Assembly: GCA_958439205.1 (NCBI GenBank)
Contig: OY288189.1
Span: forward strand, 1,317,001 to 1,381,000
Direction of reading: 5' to 3'
Length of the DNA stretch: 64,000 nt
DNA from: an uncultured Allorhizobium sp.
Lineage (GTDB): Bacteria > Pseudomonadota > Alphaproteobacteria > Rhizobiales > Rhizobiaceae
In this document: positions 29,501-36,072 of the stretch, one piece after another
Position numbering within the stretch: the stretch's first letter is position 1
How the letters are laid out: every line of letters begins with the position of its first letter
Made by a program: the position numbers and the translations under genes
Notes under the pieces: generated by a model
What the model was told of the DNA's origin: nothing
Seen by the model: only the letters and a program-made list of their open reading frames with translations
The model's database searches: none

Positions 29501-32326
29501 GTCACCGCCCCCGGAAATGATCGTGTCGGCCTCGTTGGTGCCCTGGATCAGAACGTGGTCGTTGCCATTATACTTGATCGAGTTTGTACCGCGTTCAACG
29601 ATGGGTGCCAGAGCATTCTGGAAAGGATCTGCGCCGACCGGATCGGTGTAACCCCACCTCGTCTGCTCGGCGCGATCAACGTAGAGAACGTGATCCGGCA
29701 CGGAGAAGATGTCACCCGGCACGGCATAGCCGGTCTGGCCGATGTCGGTGTTGCGGATGACCATTTCCGCGAACGAGTTGGCTTCCAGCTCGTTGAGGAG
29801 GTTCATGCCCTGCGTACGTGACAGGTAATAGAAGCGGTCGCCGTTCTGCAGGTTTTCGAGCTGGAGCTCGAAGACGAAGGAGAAGGTCGAGCCCAGCATG
29901 CCGCCGAAGGCCATCTTCTTTTCGGCAAGGCCACCGATCCACAGATCGACATCGTTGAGACCACCGAGATTGGTGTAGGCGCCGGTGCCGTTGAGGAAGT
30001 CCATACGGTCGGCCGGGGCACCGGTACCACCGAAGACGAGCTTCATTGCTGCGTCGCGCTTTGCGTCAGCGGTCGTTGCCCCCGTGATCGTGGAATGCGT
30101 GCCATAGGCCGCGATGAAGTTCACGATCGAGGCCGGGTTCTTGAGGTTCATGCCGAAATCGACCCAGTTCTTGTAGGGGTCGAGCTGCGTGTCGCCATTG
30201 GCGATCGCCTTGAACTGCGCACGTGCTGCGTTCAGGCTCGGAATGCCGGATTCACGGCCGCGTGCGATGTTGAGGGCGGCAAGGTCAAGCGGAATGCCGA
30301 CGAGGTGGTTGCGCAGAACGTCGGTGACGAATTCGTCGATCTCGTTGCCGACCTGACCGGTCATGCCGCGAATGACGGCACCGGCGCCCTGATCCGCCGT
30401 GATCTGGCCCGGTGCATAGGCCGTCGGGTTGAGGAAGGCAGAGAAGAGATCCATCGACGACTTGGCACCCGAGGCGCTCACGCTGTCGACGGTTTCGTTC
30501 AGCATCGAATGGCCGAAACGATAGACCACATGCGCGAACTCGGCGAAGATCGCCGGATTGATGTCCATCGACGGGTTGAAGACGAAGGCGTCGACATCCG
30601 GCTGGATCTTGCGGGCGAATTCCTCGAAGACGAGGTGCTGGTACTGCATTTCAGTGGTGAAACGGGCGGCCTGGAACAGACGCTCGCCATCCCAGTTCAG
30701 GGTATCAAGATCGCCCGGAAGCTCCGTCACTACAGAAGAGAGCCACTCGTTCAGGAAAGCGAAGTTGCCACTTTGAGCGGCCGCAATCGCCTGCTCCTTG
30801 ACCTGTTCGACGATGCGGTTGTGCTCGGAATGGAAGATGTGGTGGACGGCGGTCAGGCCGATGTTCTCGTTGCCGCGGCCGTCACCGGTGACGAAATGCG
30901 CGTCAAGCAGTTCGTCGTCATAGGTTGTCGCCTGACCGAATTCGTTGAGCGGGATCGCGTTGTTGGCCACGTCGTCGTCGTCGGCTGTCTTCATGACGTC
31001 CGGCGTTGCCGGATTGCGATCGTGATCGATTAGACCCGGTACGGCGTTGTGTGCGATGTCATCGAGGAAGGCATGATTGGTCAAAACCGCATTTGCGAGG
31101 CTGATCGGGGTTGTCAGGTTGCCTTCGACCCAGACGATGTTGTTTGCCGTACCGGTGGCGACCATCGGCAGGCCGTTCGGGCCGCGCACAAACTCACCAT
31201 AGGCATCCATCCGGAAAAGCGGCACGGTTCCGACGAACTCGTCCGTCAGATTGAAGCCGAGCATCTCGCGGGCCTGCTCTTTCACTTCCGCCCAGGTAGC
31301 GATCCCCTTCGCGCCTTCCAGAAGATGGCCAGTCGACACGGGCTCGCCACCAACCATCTTGTATTCGCGCAGGAAGAGCTGCTTTGACGCGACCGAGGAA
31401 TAGGTCTGGTTCTGGTCAACGAACGGCGTGGTTAGATTGAGCGGCGTCTGCGGCGAGCGCGTCAGGACCATGTAGTTGGTACGGCTGCCTTCCACATAAA
31501 GCGGATCATCCGGAGCAAGCGGGATGTAAATCTTCTCATTGCCGCCCTTCTGGACGAGATCGAGACCGTGGTCGAAGAACTGGCCGAACAGCGTGAACCA
31601 TGAATTGTAAGGTGCAGAGAGACCTTCGTCCGGTGCCACGTTCTCGATCAGGATCGAAGGGCCATCGAAGCTGATGCCATAGGTGTTTTCAAGTGACGTC
31701 GCCAGCGTCGTGGTCACATTGGCGATGAGGACCGCGTCGGTCTTTTGCTGGGCGGCCGGCAAGGCATCATTCGCGGTCTTTGCCGTCAGCATGGCTGCAT
31801 CGAACTGCGTCTTGATCGAGGTTACGGCACTCAGGACGTTGCCCGTGTAGCCGGCCTGCATCAGCGCGGTGTAGATCGCTGCAGGGTTCGAGAGCGTCTG
31901 ATCGACGATCAGGTTGGAGATCAGTCGCGGATCGGCGTCTGCAACCGCACCCGTCGGGTTATAGGCGCCACCGATCGTCGTGAACGTATTCTGGCCGGTC
32001 CGGATCTGGAACGTGTCGCCATCGGTGACACGCCATTCGTCGCCAAGCAGATCGAGGAACGGCTGATCCACGGCACCCCAGTTCTCGCGGCCGGCACCCA
32101 GATTGTTGAAACTGCCGTCGACGGTTCGCAGTCCGTAGGGAACATGTTCTGCGCTGATGGCGAGCGTTGCGCCTTCTGTGCCTTCCGGCACAACGTTGCC
32201 GAGCTCGTCGATCCAAATGTTGGTCAAGGCTTTCGCATTGGTGCCCGAGTGAGCGACCGAGTTCGCTTCTGCGATCTTGATCTGGCGAAGAATGAATTCG
32301 AGATCGTGCTGATTGATCTGGACCAT
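23591..32326 (-). CDS. Giant RTX protein with two animal-type haem peroxidase domains (PepA/MopA-like)
   Basis: A secreted protein of about 2911 residues; start MVQINQHDLEF at 32326. Peroxidase domain 1 (about 200-900) has distal His253 in FGQFFDHGLD, Arg484 and Glu487 in RGNEN, and proximal His606 in YRFGHSML. Domain 2 (about 1840-2540) has His1982 in FGQYFDHGLD, Arg2164 in RANEN and proximal His2261 in YRIGHSLI. Both keep the Asp and Glu that bind haem covalently in myeloperoxidase; the Met is Asn. Between them lie RTX repeats (about 925-1060), a cadherin-like domain (about 1395-1510), an Ig-like repeat and more RTX. A 70-residue Asp/Gly linker precedes C-terminal RTX repeats. The exporter follows. 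This is the layout of calcium-binding peroxidases known to oxidise Mn(II) in Aurantimonas and Erythrobacter and of PepA in Pseudomonas putida; the substrate here is inferred. Confidence 0.93.
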   Translation of the reverse strand: MVQINQHDLEFILRQIKIAEANSVAHSGTNAKALTNIWIDELGNVVPEGTEGATLAISAEHVPYGLRTVDGSFNNLGAGRENWGAVDQPFLDLLGDEWRVTDGDTFQIRTGQNTFTTIGGAYNPTGAVADADPRLISNLIVDQTLSNPAAIYTALMQAGYTGNVLSAVTSIKTQFDAAMLTAKTANDALPAAQQKTDAVLIANVTTTLATSLENTYGISFDGPSILIENVAPDEGLSAPYNSWFTLFGQFFDHGLDLVQKGGNEKIYIPLAPDDPLYVEGSRTNYMVLTRSPQTPLNLTTPFVDQNQTYSSVASKQLFLREYKMVGGEPVSTGHLLEGAKGIATWAEVKEQAREMLGFNLTDEFVGTVPLFRMDAYGEFVRGPNGLPMVATGTANNIVWVEGNLTTPISLANAVLTNHAFLDDIAHNAVPGLIDHDRNPATPDVMKTADDDDVANNAIPLNEFGQATTYDDELLDAHFVTGDGRGNENIGLTAVHHIFHSEHNRIVEQVKEQAIAAAQSGNFAFLNEWLSSVVTELPGDLDTLNWDGERLFQAARFTTEMQYQHLVFEEFARKIQPDVDAFVFNPSMDINPAIFAEFAHVVYRFGHSMLNETVDSVSASGAKSSMDLFSAFLNPTAYAPGQITADQGAGAVIRGMTGQVGNEIDEFVTDVLRNHLVGIPLDLAALNIARGRESGIPSLNAARAQFKAIANGDTQLDPYKNWVDFGMNLKNPASIVNFIAAYGTHSTITGATTADAKRDAAMKLVFGGTGAPADRMDFLNGTGAYTNLGGLNDVDLWIGGLAEKKMAFGGMLGSTFSFVFELQLENLQNGDRFYYLSRTQGMNLLNELEANSFAEMVIRNTDIGQTGYAVPGDIFSVPDHVLYVDRAEQTRWGYTDPVGADPFQNALAPIVERGTNSIKYNGNDHVLIQGTNEADTIISGGGDDTVWGRGGNDRIEAGYGVDKIHGGEGNDIITNAGTDIGETDFLMGEEGDDVVHGGSGLALVFGNQGSDVLIAGPDGKEMFGGEGDDFMLGGEGGDFLLGNEGDDWIEGGNGFDTTAGDNSELFFNSTILGHDVMFAGENEHDFDAESGDDIMVQGESVMRNEGMWGYDWAIYKGNTENADADLTKPIFTTDQQDILRNRFDAVEGLSGYKQNDVLLGDNRATAFPTTPDPEAEPGANLAGAENTMIKHHLSQAGIDRIAGLRELLGDLVQNTATVGEAAREAQIAFDDGNILLGGGGSDLIEGRGGDDVIDGDSWLNVRIRIDAGSNLFYTADSLAGPVYLQSQLVNGEIPANTAPAFGGKALSDLLLERTITPSQMQIVREIVDGGMTGDVDVAVYSDIQANYSFERNADGSVTVTHVTVDPDGTLGLVNSDGVDRLMNIEALRFGDGSTVSLGELLNRAPVITSNGGGDTATVSRAENSTVVTTVTATELDAGQVLTYSINGGADAALFSIDPNTGVLSFIAAPNFEAPTDAGGNNVYDVVVEVSDGIAIDTQALAVTVTNAQEGQSGAAVISDVTPTRPQQLSVNTASIADPDGLGAFSYQWQVSNNNGATWGNIPAATASTFTPVAAQIGNLVRVQVTYTDGAGAVTALTSAPTAPVGDTIGGGIFGDTINGTAGDDIIAGNTGNDTINSGAGDDTISWTVRNPIIIFGTIADGRDVVDGGAGANDTFIVNGNNTAETYRVYARADWLALSGARPLNANTEIVITRNGTADANVIAELDNIEEIIINTGPGNDQVFAIGNFNPTSLNFNTITIDGSEGNDTVNISDLSSAHRILFRSAGGQDTIIGTLRAQDVIEIPEGGDAADYALTVNGNGTKTLSNGTHSITFSGEVPQLAPPSDHGGSNPGPIPGPTGAFEYTARDIQGITNLVNGLPAFADDDDTQGAVGVRDLSGNGNNIDNPAFGAADEPFIRLTDARYGAGVELDGQGNIINRALNPIFDGLDPRAISDAIGTQEANLPKAPNDANIFFMAFGQYFDHGLDFLPKGGAGKVIIDGVDTSRPMAPNFTDLTRGSLANPLETATDTPEHLNKTSPYVDQNQVYGSNVIVGQFLRESDGNGGVGSHILMGPEDPSAPGFHLMSTLRELLDHHRAAGTVFEGPGLGAGQTLLEYYPTLWTEAGGYNMTVVQQLAGDFMGSSHALLLDANPMISPLDHYIGGDGRANENFTLTSMHTIWARNHNFHVEKLEAAGFEGTPEQLFQAAKMVNEAEYQRVVFTEFADALIGGIQGNGSHGFEAYNDQATASISHEFAAAVYRIGHSLIGDTITVKGPDGQNVSVNLFDAFLNPTNDAYTPGQLTQLQQMGYNPQPGYEQLGTGAILSGIVEQPAEDVDFNVVDAVRNDLVRIRADLFAFNVARGRDVGLGTLNQVKADLQASTDPYIKFAVEFLEANGGSMNPYSSWQDFQQRNGLSDVVIAQFIAAYPDLVLQANQIDAFKAINGDIVTVRQDGTGLVKGIDRVDLWVGGLAEEHFNGGMAGSTFWVVLHEQFDRLQEADRFYYLERFDNFDLYENFIDGQGFSDIVTRNTGLTGLPEDIFSSDVEDGPDGDGDAGGEDDGQTDNDGDDDDTDNDGDTDGEDDGDGSSDGDGDGEDDGSGDGDDDGESPGTDGGATPTPVPVAALTLIGTAAADALMGAAGNDTILGGAGTDILVGQAGSDILRGEDGDDVVTGGDGDDFINAGLGDDEVHAGEGKDIVFGGAGSDQIFAGAGNDVVEGGAGDDRIWGGDGDDTVIATLNDGNDTYYGEAGINTLDYAASSANLTVDLGNGFNDRGSVAGGTTGSDTFYGFENFIGGSGHDKITASAAVNIIDGGLGDDVFKFTSAASADNDTIYGFQTGDRIDFTGMNPNGTMKLEAGQMIDAIGDVTITHEVRDGEEFTIIRGNTQGDNAADFELSLHGRHNLTINDFLGVS
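24496..24706 (-). repeat. Asp/Gly-rich low-complexity tract inside the giant RTX gene
   Basis: About 211 bases encode roughly 70 residues almost wholly of Asp, Gly, Glu, Ser and Thr (for example DGDGDAGGEDDGQTDNDGDDDD). On the plus strand it reads as imprecise tandem GTC/ATC/GCC triplets. It joins peroxidase domain 2 to the C-terminal RTX block and is probably a flexible, calcium-binding spacer, and a likely site of length variation. Confidence 0.85.
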
Positions 32327-32638
32327 AACGCTACCGGGGTGCCCCCGCCTCCGATGTTCATCCCCGTGACGTGCTGTCAGGGATTTGTCAGGAAAGCAGC
32401 GTTGCACATGCGGCGAAAACAGGAAGGGAACTTGGTCCCGCCTATTGTAGGATCAAAGTCCAATCCCGGTTCAGACCTTGGTCTGAGCTTTCTGAAGGCG
32501 TGGTCGACAACAAGCTCATAAGCGTGCATGAATATAGAACAAAGAGGGGTGGCGGAAACTGCAGAAACAATACTGCAGATCTGCGCAAAATCGGGGGAGT
32601 GGCATGCGGCAGGTCTGGACAGAACTCGGCTTGGTTTG
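32327..32638. other. Divergent regulatory region between giant RTX gene and membrane kinase
   Basis: A 312-base spacer. It holds the palindrome at 32471-32486 and a tandem GTCAGG...GTCAGG motif near 32379-32392. The stretch 32528-32638 is open in frame with the kinase but uses ATA and AGA codons, rare in neighbouring genes, so I treat it as non-coding. Confidence 0.55.
32471..32486. promoter_or_regulatory. Candidate regulator palindrome upstream of the giant RTX gene
   Basis: TCAGACC (32471-32477) and GGTCTGA (32480-32486) are exact inverted repeats around TT. It is 145 bases from the RTX start and about 153 from the kinase start, so it could serve either. The NarL-type regulator at 34084 is a natural candidate binder; this is inference. 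Confidence 0.5.
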
Positions 32639-34075
32639 ATGCACACCAATTCGATGAAAGAGGAAAGCGCCAGGCCGGTGCCGCCATTGGTGCAACGCGT
32701 GTGGCTCAGGCTCGGATCACTGTCGTTGTCGGCGCAGTTCCTGATTGCCGCGTCGATGATCGTCTTTGGTCTGATGGCTGGTGTCAGCTTCTTTGTGGCT
32801 GCTCAGGTGGAAAAGGCGGCCCGCAATGCCGCAGGCGCAGCCGGCGCTGTCAGGATGCAGGCCTTGATCGCTCCGCTGGTCGAACGCTCGGAGACAGGCG
32901 AGTTTCGGTTCGATAATGTGTTTCAAGGAAAGATCAACAGCCTGATCGGCCAGGGACCGCCCGGGCAGAGGATCATCAACATCAAGATCTGGACGGCCGA
33001 TGGCCGGCAGATCTATCCGCCCGGCACGTCTGCCCAAGAGCCCGTGATTTTCGAAGAACTCCAGCAAGCGCTTGCCGGGCAGACCGTGGTGTCGCGGACG
33101 ACGGTCGCCAAACATCAGTACAGTGACGAAGAAACATCGCAGTCTCTTCTGGAGATCTATGGTCCGCTTGTGAGATCTGCGGACGGCGAGGTTTTGCTGG
33201 CGGGGGAAATCTACGAGGAGTCCGAAGTCCTCGAACGCCAGATCGCCGAGACCCGCAGCACTTCGATGGCCGGGGTGCTTCTGCTGTCAGTCCCGATGTT
33301 GTCACTGCTTTATCTCGTCGTCAGAAAGGGCGCGCGGCTGATCGAGCAGCAGCGACGAACGCTGCGGGAAAGCCTTCGCAACGCCATCGAACTCTCCGTC
33401 GAGAACAACCGCCTGCGGTTGCTCGCCGACAATGCCCGGGTCGAAGCCGGCAAGCTCAATGAACGCATACTGGATCAGATCGGCGCGGATCTGCATGATG
33501 GCGCCGTGCAACTGCTCACGCTGGTGAAATTGCGTTTGAGCGATCTTGTGACACCGCGCCCCGATGTCTCCCAGCCCACGCGTGATGCCCTTAACAAGAT
33601 CCTGGATCTGGTGGGCAATGTTCTGGACGAGGTCCGCAACCTGTCGGCCGGGCTCGTTCTGCCTGAACTCGAGCATGCAACGATCGATGAAGCTTTGCAG
33701 CTTGCGACCAAGCGCTATCTCGAGATTACCGGACGAGAGACGACCTTGATTGGAAGTGCCGGCATCGACTTGCGCATTCCGGATCTGTCGATCTGTCTTT
33801 ACCGGTTCGTTCTGGAAGGGCTGATGAACAGCTATCGCCATGCCAGCAGCAATTCCCACATGGTCCGTTGCAGCTTCAAGCGTGGGCGGCTCTTCGTCGC
33901 CGTGGTGGACATCGGCCAGCGTCCTGTACTGTCGTCGAAACGTGAAGTGCAGAGGGTGCGCCTGGGCAAGGTCAGCCAGAAACGGCGGATCCGCAGTTTT
34001 GGCGGACGGATGCGGTATTTTCCGCGCCGGAACGGGTCATTTGCGATCGCAAGCTTGCCGATCGGCAACGAATAG
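32639..34075 (+). CDS. Membrane sensor histidine kinase, NarX-like, with degenerate ATPase domain
   Basis: A 478-residue protein from the ATG at 32639 (other in-frame starts at 32528 and 32654). Two membrane helices (about 31-53 and 210-228) flank a roughly 155-residue periplasmic sensor. A coiled coil (about 235-275) leads to the HisKA_3-type motif DQIGADLHDGAVQLL with phospho-acceptor His286. The ATPase domain keeps an N-box-like ECLMNSYRHAS pattern (EGLMNSYRHAS), but the G1 box DNGxG reads VVDIGQRP and the C-terminal G-box region is Arg/Lys-rich (VSQKRRIRSFGGRM). ATP binding may be weak or altered. It is convergent with the NarL-type regulator gene (8-base gap), its probable partner. Confidence 0.85.
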   Translation: MHTNSMKEESARPVPPLVQRVWLRLGSLSLSAQFLIAASMIVFGLMAGVSFFVAAQVEKAARNAAGAAGAVRMQALIAPLVERSETGEFRFDNVFQGKINSLIGQGPPGQRIINIKIWTADGRQIYPPGTSAQEPVIFEELQQALAGQTVVSRTTVAKHQYSDEETSQSLLEIYGPLVRSADGEVLLAGEIYEESEVLERQIAETRSTSMAGVLLLSVPMLSLLYLVVRKGARLIEQQRRTLRESLRNAIELSVENNRLRLLADNARVEAGKLNERILDQIGADLHDGAVQLLTLVKLRLSDLVTPRPDVSQPTRDALNKILDLVGNVLDEVRNLSAGLVLPELEHATIDEALQLATKRYLEITGRETTLIGSAGIDLRIPDLSICLYRFVLEGLMNSYRHASSNSHMVRCSFKRGRLFVAVVDIGQRPVLSSKREVQRVRLGKVSQKRRIRSFGGRMRYFPRRNGSFAIASLPIGNE

Positions 34076-34083
34076 CGAGATCT

Positions 34084-34740
34084 TTAGCTTGCGATGCGAT
34101 CGCGCGGGGAGGTCCTGTTCTTGACCGCGATGACGAGTTCGACGCGGTTGCGGACATTGAGCTTGCTCATCAGTGACGTCATGTAGTGTTTGACGGTTTT
34201 TTCGCTGATGTTCAGGGTGACGCCGATTTCGCGGTTCGTCAGGCCCTTCAGCAGTCCGCTGACGATCTGTTCTTCGCGATGATGGAGGCGCTCGGCCGGC
34301 TGTGCCCTGCGCCGCAGCTCCGCCGTCTTCATCGAGACGATGACCTTGGTGGCGAAGCCGGGGGTGATGTAGGTCTCGCCGCTATAGGCGCTGATGATCG
34401 CGTGATGCAGGTCGGAGGACGAAGCCCCCTTGAGGACGTAACCGCTGATTCCTGCCTCGATCAGCTCTACCGCCGGCTGGATCGCGCTTGAGGCCGTGAA
34501 GACGATAACCTTCGTGTCAGGATAGGACGCAAGCATGACATCTATCGCCGCGAAGGAGTCTCCCGGCATGCTCAGGTCCATCACGATGACATCAGGATGG
34601 TGGGTTTCAAGAATATTCAGCGCGTCGACGGTGGTGTGACCCATCGCCACGACATCAAGATCGGTCTTGGTCCTGTATAGGCTAACCAATCCCTCCAACA
34701 GTATCGGATGATCGTCTACAAACGCGACACGTACAAGCAT
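34084..34740 (-). CDS. NarL/LuxR family response regulator
   Basis: A 218-residue regulator. The receiver domain has the acidic pair Asp9-Asp10 (FVDDHP), phosphoacceptor Asp55 (VIVMDLSMPG) and Lys in GYVLKGAS. The C-terminal LuxR-type helix-turn-helix includes REEQIVSGLLKGLTNREIG and ISEKTVKHYMTSLMSKLNV. ATG at 34740 follows GAGGGTGGGGG; a GTG nine bases upstream is less likely. It is tail-to-tail with the membrane kinase gene, so the pair likely forms one signalling system, plausibly controlling the adjacent type I secretion locus. Confidence 0.92.
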   Translation of the reverse strand: MLVRVAFVDDHPILLEGLVSLYRTKTDLDVVAMGHTTVDALNILETHHPDVIVMDLSMPGDSFAAIDVMLASYPDTKVIVFTASSAIQPAVELIEAGISGYVLKGASSSDLHHAIISAYSGETYITPGFATKVIVSMKTAELRRRAQPAERLHHREEQIVSGLLKGLTNREIGVTLNISEKTVKHYMTSLMSKLNVRNRVELVIAVKNRTSPRDRIAS

Positions 34741-35184
34741 TACCCCCACCCTCTCAGGGGTAGATCTAACATAAGCGGCATGTTTCAGGAAGCGCTTGAT
34801 TAACTTTCGGTTAATACTGGCGTGTTCATTTTTGGTGATAGTCGGGGTTTCCCGTTAAAGCAGTCTATGTGAATAGCCTCGCGCAGGTTTCATGCTGCTT
34901 CGTCAATTCGTTGGTAACATCAACCGTTCCTGATGTATTGTGACTATTATTTTAGAATATCTTGATTTAATCGGACGCATGATTATCAGGTGCTGCGCCA
35001 GCATCTTAGAGCTCTTGGCGGCGCGGTCCGGCAACAGGGCAGGGGTGAGACTACGGCGATCGGCGAGTTAATTTTATCGCTGATCAACCTGGGACCGATT
35101 GCTGTTTCGTCACCCTCAAACGCATAGATCCCGCCGCGAGTGCGTGCGGGATCATCAACGGTCACGAGCGGAAAAAAGTCACGG
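34741..35184. other. AT-rich intergenic region upstream of the NarL-type regulator
   Basis: A 444-base gap, distinctly more AT-rich than its surroundings between about 34780 and 34990. It holds the palindrome at 34799-34815. No coding sequence, tRNA or clear terminator is visible. The aromatic operon ends at its right edge. Confidence 0.55.
34799..34815. promoter_or_regulatory. ATTAAC-N5-GTTAAT palindrome upstream of the response regulator
   Basis: ATTAAC (34799-34804) and GTTAAT (34810-34815) are exact inverted repeats with 5 bases between, centred about 67 bases before the regulator start at 34740. The form resembles the LysR sites at 44650 and 48753, but no LysR gene is adjacent. Confidence 0.45.
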
Positions 35185-36063
35185 CTAAGTGCGGACCAGC
35201 ACGAAGTCGTGCTTCACCTCCCAGAACTCCTCGGTGAAGCCATAGTCTGCGGCGCGTTTAGGTTCGTTCTTCCGGACGAACTCTGCCAGAAGGCTTTCCT
35301 TCACACCGAAGACCGCGTCGGAGTGAATGTAGGGATCATCCGGATCGAAGATGTGAGTCACCAGTGTCTCGTAGCCCTCTGCCTTGATGATGTAGTGCAG
35401 GTGGGCAGGGCGATAGGGATGCCGGCCGAGTTGGCCGAGCAGTTGACCAACCGGGCCGTCATCGGGGATCGGGTAGAATTTCGGCTTTACCGCGCGAAAC
35501 CAGTAGTGCCCGTCTGGCCCGGTGCGGAAGACGCCGCGCAGGTTGAAGTCGGGCTGGATGCCCTTCTGCTGGACATCGTAAAAGCCCTCGTCATTCGCCT
35601 GCCAGACATCGATCACGGCATTTGCGATCGGCTTGCCCTCGGTGTCGAGAATACGGCCCTCGATCACCATGTCCTCGCCCTTGGAGTCCAGGCAGATATT
35701 GGCGCCCATCGGCAGTTCGGGGGCATCGGCCACATGGAAGGGGCCGAGGACTGTGCTCTCCGAGGCGCCCGAGGGTTTGCGGTTGTTGACCGCATCGACC
35801 AGCATCGAGACGCCGAGCACGTCTGACAGGAGGATGAACTCCTGCCGCCATTCGTTGCACATCTGGCCGGTGCGGGTGAGGAAGAGGATCGCCTCCATCC
35901 ACTCGTCCTGGCTTGGCTCCAGTTCCTTCACTGCCTCGTGCAGCTTGCGGGTAATGACTTCCATCACCTGCTTAAGCCGCTCATCCTTGGCGTTGGCGTT
36001 GCGGCCGGTGACGACCTCGACGGAGGTCTCCTCAGTGAAATAGCCCTTTTCATGTGCTTCCAT
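35185..36063 (-). CDS. Hydroxyquinol 1,2-dioxygenase (intradiol), copy 1
   Basis: A 292-residue intradiol ring-cleavage enzyme that opens 1,2,4-trihydroxybenzene to maleylacetate. The N-terminal helical linker domain (about 25-105) is typical of catechol/hydroxyquinol dioxygenases. The Fe(III) ligands are Tyr162 (GFYDVQQ), Tyr197 (FYPIPDDGP), His221 and His223 (RPAHLH). It is the last gene of a nine-gene operon, 9 bases after the FAD hydroxylase gene, which could supply hydroxyquinol. The second copy at 43700 has all four ligands at the same residue numbers. Whether both prefer hydroxyquinol is not certain from sequence. Confidence 0.9.
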   Translation of the reverse strand: MEAHEKGYFTEETSVEVVTGRNANAKDERLKQVMEVITRKLHEAVKELEPSQDEWMEAILFLTRTGQMCNEWRQEFILLSDVLGVSMLVDAVNNRKPSGASESTVLGPFHVADAPELPMGANICLDSKGEDMVIEGRILDTEGKPIANAVIDVWQANDEGFYDVQQKGIQPDFNLRGVFRTGPDGHYWFRAVKPKFYPIPDDGPVGQLLGQLGRHPYRPAHLHYIIKAEGYETLVTHIFDPDDPYIHSDAVFGVKESLLAEFVRKNEPKRAADYGFTEEFWEVKHDFVLVRT

Positions 36064-36072
36064 GATCTCTCC

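Noticed and set aside
32528..32638. Longer N-terminus of the membrane kinase
   Set aside because: This in-frame stretch uses ATA and AGA codons and lacks the third-position G/C bias of its neighbours, and no ribosome site precedes its ATG.
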